From Thuidium tamariscinum (lineage: Eukaryota; Streptophyta; Bryopsida; Hypnales; Thuidiaceae): a stretch of 64,000 nucleotides of DNA. The stretch is taken from NCBI GenBank assembly GCA_947034885.2, contig OX344749.2:36971682-37035681 (forward strand), in the 5' to 3' direction. The translations under genes were made by a program, and so were the position numbers. Under the pieces are notes generated by a model. That model saw only the letters and a list, made by a program, of their open reading frames with translations. It did not search any database and had not been told where the DNA came from. Below, one piece after another: positions 36,375 through 47,549 of this stretch; the first letter of the stretch is position 1; the number at the start of each line of letters is the position of its first letter.

Positions 36375-38691
36375 ATTCATGCCATTTTTTTTCTATATAT
36401 ATGTTTCTAATGAAGGTGAGAGTCTTCACTAAACTTACTTGCAAATGGAACATCAAAAGTAACAAAAAAAGTGTACTGCAACAGGAATCAAGAATGGTCC
36501 ATGATGGAAGGGCTTTTGGAAGTCCTATGAGTGTACCAGTGCTAGCAACAATGGGAATCCCTCCATGAGATAGTATTGGACAAAGAATAGTAAGAACTTG
36601 TTGTGCAAGACTATTTGAAGGTGGTGTATTTCAAAGACATCAAATACAAGAAGGTGGAGGTGATCATATAATGGAGTTCATCTCTAAAGTGAGGATACTT
36701 GTGGCAACAAGAGTCATTATCGAAAGTATCGTTTCTAGAATGGAACTTCATCATGTGAAGCTATGGCCCGATGAAGTAGCAGTGCGTGTGGTCAATGTAT
36801 TGGATGGAACCTTGTGTATTGGAAAGTTAATAGGGGAGCATCTACGTGACTGTGTAGGATTGGTGATTCATTGGAAGAAATCAAGAGTCCGTTGTGTGAG
36901 GGAAAGAACTCCGATCACACCAAAAAGTAGAGGAGGCCCAAATTTTAGTTTTTCACCAAGAGCATCATCAGTGTGCGAGTTCGAGGAGAGCAACACTAGT
37001 CCCAGTCCTTTGGAGCTCTCTTTCAACACATGTAATAGTAACAACATTCCTCAACAAAGATCTCCGACAACAGAAGAAGGAAATAATAGTAGACCATATG
37101 AAGAAGTACTGGAGAGAGTACCGAGATCAAGAAGCCCTCGACTGTATGCAATGGTGAATCGAAGGAGACAAGAGAGAGGAGCACATATAAGAGGAGAAGC
37201 TAGCATTGAACCAGAAAGTGACATTGCAAAATGTCTTAGCAACCTAAAACAAAGGTGCATGTAAGAGAAACTACCTGAGTGGAATGGATGAGAAGTACAT
37301 TCTAAATCAAAGGTATATAGCTTGGGGACAGAACTATAAACGTCGATCAACGTGGATTCTGCAAATGTTGAGTGCTTTCTTTACAAGGACAAAAGGACAT
37401 GCTAGACACAAGTACGCAACAAAATTGGATGGTTTTGATGTTTGCAATGCATGCTACGTAGCCACACTTGATTACTCATAGAGGCGATTCAAGTAATTGA
37501 AGCAATAGCAACAAGTGTATGGAAGAGTGACTGCTATACATGGGAATATGTGTCAGTTGAGAGAAGGTGCGATAATGTCAGCAATACGTGCAAGTTTTGA
37601 AGAGTTTGTGAAGGAAGCACGGTGCACGCAACTGCATAGGCAAATACGAAGGAGTGTTGATAACAACATAGTGCCATTGATTCTATTACCTATGAACACA
37701 ACGAAGAAAGATGTCTTCAAGTACGTGAATGAAGAAGTGAAGAAGATGGTCAATGGACAAATATTGAGCCTTGCTTCATTCTGTCAATTGTGGGGTAAGG
37801 AATTTCCACACATACAAATTCCACTATACTCTCATTTTTCAAAGTGCTACCATTGTTGGGAGTACAAGTGTGGAATGGAAGCTACAACAAATGCAGTAGC
37901 TTGTGAAGAGATAAAGAAGTTGTATATACTACACATCCAACATCAAATAGAAGAGAGGCATGATTATTGGTTGTTCAAGAGGTCAGCTATGATAACTCTA
38001 GATTTTTTTATGTGTTTGATAGTGGACGGCATGGACCAAAATACGACTATGGTTCCCAAGATGAGACAATATGTCAAGAATATTAAATCCCGGTTTGTGA
38101 AAACTCACCTTTGTGGAGTTCTAGTGCATGGGATAGGATTGTATGCAGATGTGTGGAATGACGCACACCACAAACATGACATCAACCAAGTCATAAACAC
38201 AATAATGCATGTCCTATCAGACATGCAAAGGAGGAAGAGGAAACTACTACCAACTTTGCAAATTCAAGCGGACAACATAACTTGTGAGAACAAGAACATA
38301 TTATGTGCAACTCTAATGGACTTGGGATTTTTCCAAGAGGTGCAATTGTCTTTTTTAATTGTCGGTCACACACATGAAGACATTGACCAAAGGTTCAATA
38401 TCATTTCGAACACGTTGAAGAGGAAGAACATTGATTCTATGGATGAAATGTTAACTTTGGTAGAGTAGGGAACATTAGATACGAAGGCCTTTGTTAGTGC
38501 TCGGAAATTGGAGAATGTTCGGAATTGGAAGTCATTTATTACACTACGTCTTCTACAAGGAAGAGATCAACTAACGGGAATAACATTTCCACACCACATG
38601 AAGTTTTACGTGAAGAATGGAGTACCTCAGATTCAATACAAGCACTTTAGCAAAGATGCGTGGGGACCAACCGAGGGACATTTGTGCTTGG

Positions 38692-39424
38692 GGGTGAATG
38701 CAAGAAACACTTGTACTATTTTCCGTCACAAGCTAAGTACTGATCTGTTTTTTGGCCATAACTTTTGCATTTTTGCTCAAAATGAATCAAGATTTCTAGA
38801 GAAGGTACTCATGTCTATCATACACCTTACATAATTTTTTCATAATTTTCAAAAATAGTTTAATACTAAAATAGTACTAGTGATTAAATGTCACAAATGA
38901 GAATTTGGAGGTTTTTAGTACTAAGGAGTACCTTTTTTTAATGATTTTGAGATGATATTTGGATGAGATGGTCTTCTAGTAGATTTACATCTCTCCACGT
39001 GAGGGATTTTGAAAAAAGTTATTTTTGTGTGGTGTAGAAGTCTACAAAGTGAGCTTCTTTCTGCTTGAATTTTGAAACATATAAAATATTATTTTGGTGT
39101 TTTTTTTGGTGAATGACCATCTCCATAGAATTTTTGCAAATGGCCACTTTTTATTTTTTGAATTTACTTATTTTTATTATTTTTCCCAAATTAAAACATG
39201 AAAGTATGTATTTTCTTGAGGTTTGGCACTTTTTAAATTCTCCTACTTAGAGAATTTTTCTATCAATTTCCTTCGGTGAAAACCTTCATCTTAGAGGTCT
39301 ATACATTGTTCATATTTTTCAAAAAATTTTCAAATTAATTTTCTAATTTTAAAGTACTCCAAAAAAAGTCATGAGTACTGTAGTAAAACGCAACAAATAG
39401 TACAGGTGTTTCTTGTATTCACCC
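38692..39424. mobile_element. 4-bp-TSD MITE, copy 4 (TSD TTGG), inside the DUF7869-like gene
   Basis: 733 bp with ends GGGTGAATGCAAGAAACAC and GTGTTTCTTGTATTCACCC, flanked by TTGG at 38688-38691 and 39425-39428. The coding frame before it (GHLCL) continues after it (DSLPST) once the element and one TTGG are ignored. Confidence 0.9.
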
Positions 39425-40029
39425 TTGGATTCTTTACCAAGTACAACAAATACACCAGGTTTTGTTGAGGTGGCAACAACGGACGAAAGAGAGTTGAAGG
39501 CATTGGAAGATTTCATAAAATATAAGGAGAAATGTATGGATAGAGGAATGGGGGTACAAAAGAACCATGAAGTCATAAAGAAGACGAAAGACTTCATAAA
39601 GTACTTGAAAGAATTTCCCATATGTGATAGAACAATACAATTGAACATGCCGTTTTGGCCATCAAAAAGTGTATGAAATGAAGAAAGCAGTACTGAGTTC
39701 AATAGTGTTCTTCATGAACGAGAGGAACCAAACATGATGGTAACAATAGTGGACTCTATTATAGCAACTATGCCAGATCCAGAAGCTCAAGGCTATTTTG
39801 GTCCACAAAGAAACAAGCCAGTACAGAAAGTAGAGACAAGAGCTCCGAGGAGAACAAGGATAAATGAAACCAAAGAGACTATAGCTGCAAGAAGCATGGT
39901 TGGAAGCTAAGATCCATTTCCTATATTTGATCCCAAGAAGAACCTAGATGTTGGGCAATTTGTGGCTTTGCATGTGGAGTCCACTGAAGTAAGAGCTGGA
40001 GTACCATTCTATATCGGAAAAGTGTTAAG

Positions 40030-40764
40030 GGGTGATTGCAAGAAACGCCGGTCCTAATTCCCGTCACAATTGGAGTTTTGTTGTTCTTTTCTGCTATAAC
40101 TTTTGAATAAAAATATTCGAGAATATGAAATAATTATTGGACCTCTCTAACGTGATGGTTTTTACATCCCTTATTTTTCAGAAATTAAAAAAAATCATTT
40201 TATATTTAAAATTAATTTTTGTTAATTTGTCACAAACTGAGGTTTAGGGGTTTTTACTACGTTAGGAGTACCCAAATTTAATGATCTAAAGTTGAAATTT
40301 TCATGGTTCATTTGCATAGTAGGAAAGTATATTCCTACCAAAGAGAATCTAAAAATATATTATTTTATGTCCTCCACATGCATGTAAACAACACTCCAAT
40401 TGCACGCAATTCGTGACCATTGACAATAGTGCTAAGATTATTTTTTTTGGTGAAATCTCATCACCATCAACTCTTCTCAAATGGCCAATTTTTAGATTTG
40501 AGAAAAAGAGATTTTTCTATTTTTTACAAATTAAAATGTAATTATGCCCATTTTTATGAGATTTTCCACTTTTCTAGTTCTCCTACTTAGAGAATTTTCC
40601 TAAGGTTTTCCTCCATAGGGTACCTTCTTCTTTAAAGTGTATACATTGTACATATTTTTCATATTTTAAAAAAATTGTTTTTCTAATTAAATAGTACTCC
40701 TAAAGAAAAAGGGGGTGTACTGCAAAACGCTACGGAAAATGGACGGCGTTTCTTGCAATGACCC
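40030..40764. mobile_element. 4-bp-TSD MITE, copy 5 (TSD TAAG), inside the DUF7869-like gene
   Basis: 735 bp, ends GGGTGATTGCAAGAAACGC and GCGTTTCTTGCAATGACCC, flanked by TAAG at 40026-40029 and 40765-40768. The frame resumes from FYIGKVL to RFGQCKRA when it is ignored. Confidence 0.9.
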
Positions 40765-40878
40765 TAAGATTTGGTCAATGCAAGCGGGCAACAAAGGTGA
40801 AGGTTGTATGGAATTGGCCATCGATGAAGGCGAGAGATAGAAGAGAAGAAAGATCCATGGAAGAATGGTACACAAACT

Positions 40879-41612
40879 GGGTGATTGCAAGAAAGACCGG
40901 TACTATTTTACGTCACACTTTGAATGACGGAGTTGTTATCAATTATAACTTTTAAAGTATAAACCATATTAACTTGAAATTTTGACTAAAGATTTCTGAT
41001 ATAACAACAATCAATTTCCTTATTTTTCAAAAAAATTCAAAAATCATTTTATAATTAAATTTCAATTAAGCTAATTTGTCACACTTTGCGGTTTAGGGGT
41101 TTTTAGTACTGGGGAGCATCCAAAATTAATGATCTAAAGCTAAAATTTTTGTGGCCTATTTCCATACTAGGTAGGCATGTTTCTACAAAAGGAATTCTCA
41201 AAAATCATTATTCTCTTTCCTCTACATGTGTGCGAACAGGCCTCCCTTGCCCGCATACTTTTGAACATTTAAAATGGTTTTGAGATCATTATTTTGATGA
41301 AATCTCTTCATCATAAAGTTCTCCCCAATTGAAAATTTTTAGTTTTTTTTTAAAAAAAATTTCCTATTTTTTACAAATTAAAATGTCAAAGTACCCATTT
41401 TCATGAAAATTTGCACTTTTCTAGTTCTCCTACTTAGAGAATTTTTCTACACTTTTCCTTTCTAGGGTACCTTCTTCTTGGAGGTATATACATAAAACAT
41501 ATTTTATTACATTTTTTAAAAATTATTTTTCTAATTATACAGTACTCTTGAAAATTTCAGCAGTACTGTGGAAAACGCTACATAAATCGGTCGGTCTTTC
41601 TTGCAATGACCC
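40879..41612. mobile_element. 4-bp-TSD MITE, copy 6 (TSD AACT), inside the DUF7869-like gene
   Basis: 734 bp, ends GGGTGATTGCAAGAAAGAC and GTCTTTCTTGCAATGACCC, flanked by AACT at 40875-40878 and 41613-41616. The frame resumes from EEWYTN to CIEKL when it is ignored. Only about 110 bp of host coding sequence separates it from copy 5. Confidence 0.9.
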
Positions 41613-41876
41613 AACTGTATAGAAAAGTTGTAGGAATCCTCTGGTAAGAAGCACGATTGGGTATACAAAGAAGCAAATATATTTTCTTGGAATTACATGT
41701 CAAGAAGAACAAGAATTGGGTCTCTGCAAGAGAATAATGTACGAGTGTGTGGAGTTGTAACAGAGAAAGAAATAAACATTCTAACTTTTGCAAAACCTCA
41801 TATGTTGGAATATATTGCATTGCACATGGAGCGCTTGGACAACGAACAATTGGAGAATGATGTAGATTCACTTTAA

Positions 41877-44035
41877 GTTTGTAGTAACATAAAGTAGTAC
41901 ATCAAACTCTAATATATCAGGTATATAGAGATTGTGGTAGGATATTGAGTGAAACCTTTTTTAATATATAGAAATGAAAAGTAATATGTGTTTTCAACTG
42001 AAATTATTGGTGAATACTACTTTGTTCAGCTTAGAAATGTATTATTGAAGTTGTGAAGTTCAATGTTTTCCAAAAATCATCCAATGCATTTCCTTCTAAA
42101 CTATAGGTTTTCAAGAAATCTAAGAACAATAGTACTACATAAATTCTTTTTTAAACATTCTTTAATTTTGTACAAACCAAAAGAAATTCGGGGGTAATAG
42201 GCCCCCCTTCTTGGCAATAAGGTCAATTTGTCTTGTACAAGTCATAAGTGCAATTTTATATGGTGCCAAGTGCAAAAATAACGAATTTAGTGTTCTTTAT
42301 GGATCCAAATGTCTTTAAGTTACACAAATCTCAACCCTACAATCTTATAGTGTACATGTTGTAGATGACTTGTAAAAAATTTGAAGCCATTTGGATACAT
42401 AGATTGCAAGATCATAATGTTTTAGTGTTGAAAATGTATGCTGATATTTTCCCAAAAATACATTTGGAGGTGAAATTTGATTTCTAAACCTACTCAAATG
42501 AATAAACTTATAAACTTTAGACTACAAAAAGATTCAAAACTAGTATACAAACACATTGGTGAAAACAAAGTTTCATTCAATCGACTCATTGTGTCTACAA
42601 AATGGCTTTGAAATGTCAAAAATCAACAAGAAAAATTGCAAAAAACACATCTAAAGCTGAACTTCCTTCTACTAGAATGCCTCTCAGTCACTCATTAATT
42701 CTCAGATAAATATGAAATTTTAGCCACACAAACTAGACTAGTATGTGCAACTTTTCCAGAAAATTTTATTGAAAATGGACTCTCTATGAAGAGCAAAAAC
42801 AAGCCGTTAAAGTTCACTATACTCCAATAATGGCAAGATTTCAAACTTCGAATTGCTCCCGAACATTCAAAATAACTCAGATTGATATGAAAACTTCACC
42901 ACAATAACTATACTTCAAGAGAAATAAAATCCAACAAATTTTAAAGAAAATAAAAAATGGATGAAGGAGATACAAGGCCTTGAAGTTGCAGCCCTAAAAT
43001 GCAATTTGGTGAACTCAAATTGAAGTTGTGTATTTTGATTGGCTCTCAAAAAATCAATACATCTTGGATTGATCTGAAAATTTTACTACACAAACTAGAG
43101 GGGAGAAAGCAACCTTTCCAAATAGTTTTTTTGAATTTGAATTTTGGACGTAAAAATTACAACACTTTGAATTGGACTTGAAACTATGTGAGGACATTTT
43201 TTGTCCTCTTTGTCACTTTGGGGTTAAATTAGGAATATTTAATGTGAACCATGTCAATGAATCCACCTCTGTAAATCCTTGCTTGAAATGTAAATTCTCT
43301 AAACAACATAACAACCTAAAGCTTGGGGTTGATTTTGAAAACTCTAAAATTAACACTTTGAAGTTTTATAGTGGATTTTATAAAATACATGCTAGACAAA
43401 ATTGAAATTCATTTTCAATTTATAGCCAACATCTCAATAAAAACTAAAGCAATACAACAATAGGAACCATACTAAGCTGTTTATTTGGATTGTATAAGTT
43501 ATAGATGTATGTTTATCCAATGGTGGGATGTCTTAGTGAACAATTTAGATGAATCAAATTAGCTTGTTGATATCTAAGAATTTCTTTTATTGTTAGAAGC
43601 CTCTAACTTAATCCAAAATTTTAAACATGTAAAGAGTTCCATAGTGCAACTTAAAATAGTGATTTTGCAAATATGACACCCATCCAAGTATTCAAGTCAA
43701 AAAATCTCCTTTTGTAATTGTTACAAGGTGAAAATGCCAAGAATCTTTCAAGACACCACTTTATATTTTACAATTCACCTTCATTACATGTGCACTTTTG
43801 ACTTACATAGAAAAATTTTCTATCATCCATTAGACACTTAGTGTCCATGGCATCCTTCAAGGGTTAACTTCTTCCATATATCCATATGAAACTTATAGGA
43901 GAGGGCTATAAATCCAAGCAAGCACTTTCAACCATCCAATAGAGGTTGTGAAATGGACACTTGAATTTTGGGAAAATGTCCTGGGGATTACAATGGACCT
44001 TGATAAGATTTGCTTTTATTTCTTCAATAGATGGT
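41877..44035. other. AT-rich DNA without recognised genes
   Basis: Small open frames (42999-43181, 43172-43405) have no recognisable domain. No paired terminal repeats were found. Confidence 0.5.
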
Positions 44036-45014
44036 TTAACCCCTAAAGGACCAAGGTCTTTTTTCTGTCAAAAACCTCTCAAAACTGCCATTTCTATTGC
44101 ATTCACCCAAGAAAACAAAAAATATATTTTTTAAGAATCTAACTATAGGATCTTGTACTTAACTTGATTGAGATAAAGTGGTAAAAATTTCATGAAGTTT
44201 GACCGTACAAATTGGAAGATATGAGCATTCAAAGTTGGAAATACAAGTTTTTTTGAACTGTGGTTTGCAATTTCAAATGACTTTGACTAGCATTTGAAAA
44301 AAAAATTGCACTATAGACTTTGATTTTATAATTTTTTGTGTTAAGAAATTGAGTTGAGAGTCTAGGAAAAAATTTCATACAAAAAACACTTGATTTTCAT
44401 TCTTTAAAAAATTGTTAAGTAGATGTAGGTCTAAGATTGAAAGAAAAACTAAATGGTTATAGTGGATACACCCAAAATCGCGCGGTGCCTGAAAGCGCCC
44501 CCTATAATTAGCCCTGAAAGCGTTTTCATCTACGGTAAAACTTGTCAGACAATGGTATACGGCGGTTATTCATTACAGTAGTGTAATTTGAGCTTAGTAC
44601 ACATGCTAATAAGGTTCTTAATGACAAATATTAAGATGACGGTTGATTTCTTATAGGGAACTACGCAGAACTAAATCTATTTCTCAGTAAATTTCTTTGA
44701 AGTTGTAGGCAAAGTGTAAAAAAGAAATTACATAGCAGCAAAAAGTGCTTATTATATTAGTATTGTAGCTAAAGTGGCGCTCTTAATTACGTTTAGGAAA
44801 GCTATACAAGTAATAGGAGAAGGCGCTTTCAGTTTACAGAGTTTAGTTTTCTCTTGCAAACAAAGTCATGACGACAAGATGAGAAGATCTTAGAGAAGTA
44901 GTTTCTCATATGCTCATTTAGGGACAGAGTGGGAAGAGTTTTGATTCACTTAGTGTGGTAAGCTTCATTTTGTCTTTGCAATACAGTTTGAGGTTCAACT
45001 GTGGAAGTTCTAGC

Positions 45015-47549
45015 ATGAATACAAGCATGGGAGAGCATGCTCAAGGAATGATTAGTGAAAGAGACATGCATTTGAAAGGGGTTGCTGAAGATGAGGATGA
45101 TTCCATCTAATATCTTGGCCGAGGGCGCGTTTCACGTCCGCAAGCAGTAGTTGGCGGAATTGATTTAGTTGCAGCTATTCGGGCTAGAGATGCAGTGGAT
45201 AGATGTCATGATTTACAGGTCTTGTCTTCTAAATTAGGTGATCGTGGCAAAGGACAGGTGAATGGCTTCAGAGATTTCAGAGATGGTAAAGGCAAGACAA
45301 TTGTGCCCAAGAAAGAAGGATCTCAATTCATGACCAACAGTGTAGAACATCCTAGGTGCAACAGCGAAGATATGCCAGAGCATTGTATTGATGGTGATTC
45401 ACAGATGCCAGGTCCTAGCAGTGATCGCATGCAACTGCGACCTCGAGAGAAGAAGACGGAGTGCCCAAAGCTACAATTATGGCAATTACAAAGTGGCCAA
45501 GTGATGGACTGCCCTAATCCGACGAGAAGAACACATGTCAAGGAAGGACTTCAGAAGACAGAAGGTAGTGAAGAATCCAAGCATGCTCAGGCAGCACAAG
45601 GTATGGAGATGCACCCTAAACTGGACAGGAAAAAGTCGTTGAAGAAAAATGGTAATTGGACTGATTCTCAATTGAAATCAGCAATGAAAGCTGTAGATAG
45701 AGGGGTCGGATTGAATGCAGCTGCTGATTACTACAGCATACCTAAAACAACTATGAGGGGTCATGTACATGGCAGAACTCTTTCTAGAAAGAGAGGAGGG
45801 AATACTGTCCTAACAACTGCAGAAGAAGAAGAGCTAGTAAAATACTTACTAGACATGGCTGACAGAGGGTTTCCTGTGACTTGGTTGACACTACGAATTA
45901 AGGTCGGACTCATGACACATGAAAGATGTACACCGTTCAAAGATGGCATACCTGGAAATGGGTGGGTTAGATGGTTCCATAGAAGGCATCCTGAGGTATC
46001 ATTAAGGAAAGCACAACCTCTTGCAGTAGCTAGAGCCAAGGGCCTCTGTCCCAAGAACGTGGCCACGTTCTACAAAAACCTAGAGATTCTGTATGACAAA
46101 TATCACTATCCTCCCAGTCACATTTGGAATGCTGATGAGAGTGGTGCACAAGCCGAACAGAGTGGAGGTGCTAGGGTGCTAGCTAGAACAGGGGTTAAAA
46201 ACGTACACATTATCACCCCTAATGAACGTGAGCATGTTACAGCACTTTCCTGCATCAACGCTGCTGGAGAATGCATCCCTAATTACTACATTTTCAAAGG
46301 GATACAATATAGAACTGCACACATAGCAAAGTGTGAAGACGAAGCTAGGATGGCTATGCAAGAAAACGCCTGGATGACTGGATTCCTCTTTGACAAGTGG
46401 ATTGACCATTTTGTTGAAAACCTAGAGGAAAAAGGAGGTGTGTCTGATAGCAACCGCCATCTACTCATAGTAGATGGACACAATTCCCACGTCACAATGC
46501 AAGTCATACAGAAATGCTGCTCATTAGGGATAGACTTATTGACTCTACCTTCTCATACCTCTCATGCACTTCAACCCCTAGACGTCAGCTGTTTTAGTAG
46601 TTTCAAACTTGCCTTCCGCATTTACAGGGACATCTGGACGGAGCATAATAGGGGGGCTAAAGTGACTAAAGGCACACTAGGGGAATGGATTTCCAAATCT
46701 CTCAATAGAGCTCTTAGCTCCTCTAACATTCAGAGCGGATTTCGGACTACAGGGATCTGCCCCTTCAACTCTCATGCCATGGACAGCAAATTTGGACCAT
46801 CTAAACTTATAGTGGACATGGACGACGATGATGACAACGAAGAAGAGGAGTACAAGAACATGAAGGTGGACGTCTTACAGGAGCCGAAATCTAGTACAAT
46901 AGACCTCAGCAGTTTCGACATGGACGAAGAGAATCCTACTACAGAACATGCCACAAAGGTTGTACTCAACTGCGATATGACACAGGAAGAGCAAAACCCT
47001 ACTGGAGTGCTCGATAATGGGATAGAGAAGAAGGACAGCAGCCGCTTAGCTGCACAAAAGAAGATGCAACCTTTCATCGATTACTCTGTGTCATTATTAT
47101 TAACTGATGACAGTCACATTCAGAAGGTAAAGGATTTGCAGGACAAACGTGAAGCTGTTGCTCGAGAAAAGGATCTGAAGCGGATCGAGTGCGAGGCTAA
47201 GAAGAAAGAAAAAGCACTTGAGAAGAAAAGAAAGGCCATCACATTACAAGAGAAAAATGAAGCCAGAGCAAATGAGAAGTGTCTGAAGGCATATTACGAT
47301 GGACAGAGGCGACTGGGATGGGGAAACAGCCTACAGAAGCTAATGCACAGTGGACCTCCTTTTCCTCCTACACTGTATCGTACTCCGTACTGCGGAAATG
47401 TGCCAGGAGCATGCATTTGGAATCAAAGAATTGCAACACTTCGGTTGAAGTTCAAGAGAGAAGGAAAAGATGCAAGAACTGTAATAGGGTGCTCTCACAT
47501 TCCATGGGCGAAACACAGGTACTCATCTTACGCTGTTGTAGAGAAGTAA
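45015..47549 (+). CDS. pogo/Tigger-type transposase (HTH_Psq, CENP-B HTH, DDE_1), one early stop
   Basis: Integrase-fold transposase that cuts and inserts at TA sites. The long open frame starts at 45195 without an ATG. In the same frame an upstream ATG at 45015 is separated from it by a single TAA at 45108, and the first internal ATG is at 45330. Counting from 45195 (784 codons): a Psq-type helix-turn-helix at about 155-195 (GVGLNAAADYYSIPKTTMRGHV region), a CENP-B-type HTH to about 270 (GNGWVRWFHRRHP), then DDE_1 with Asp314 (WNADESG), Asp427 (LIVDGHNSH) and Asp463 (LQPLDVSCFSSFK). The spacing of the last two is 36, as in pogo/Tigger. An acidic run sits at 541-552 and a Lys/Glu coiled coil at about 645-700. 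All catalytic residues are intact. An internal start would remove only the N-terminal tail, so it might still be active. Confidence 0.9.

Larger units (their letters stand above)
36671..41876 (+). pseudogene. Large decayed gene resembling the DUF7869 family, split by three MITEs
   Basis: Frames in order: 36671-37264 (basic, Ser/Arg-rich), 37284-38468, 38469-38691, then coding pieces between MITEs (39429-40029, 40769-40878, 41617-41876). The core resembles the DUF7869-type proteins known from transposon-rich genomes: IVDGMDQ (Asp at 38025), LQIQADN..ENKN (Asp at 38271) and FLIVGHTHEDID (about 38360-38390), which may form an acidic catalytic set. The role is unknown; a transposase-like function is inference. 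Deleting each MITE with one 4-bp duplicate puts the flanking frames in register at all three sites. Remaining damage: stops at 37479 (TAG), 37494 (TAA), 37506 (TAG), 38466 (TAG), 39674 (TGA), 39908 (TAA) and 41631 (TAG), and a frame change at 37265-37283. The natural stop is TAA at 41874. Confidence 0.75.

Noticed and set aside
37479..37508. Reassigned stop codons (TAA/TAG as Gln)
   Set aside because: Host genes in the same window end in ordinary stops and have no internal ones, so decay of a transposon-like gene is the simpler explanation.
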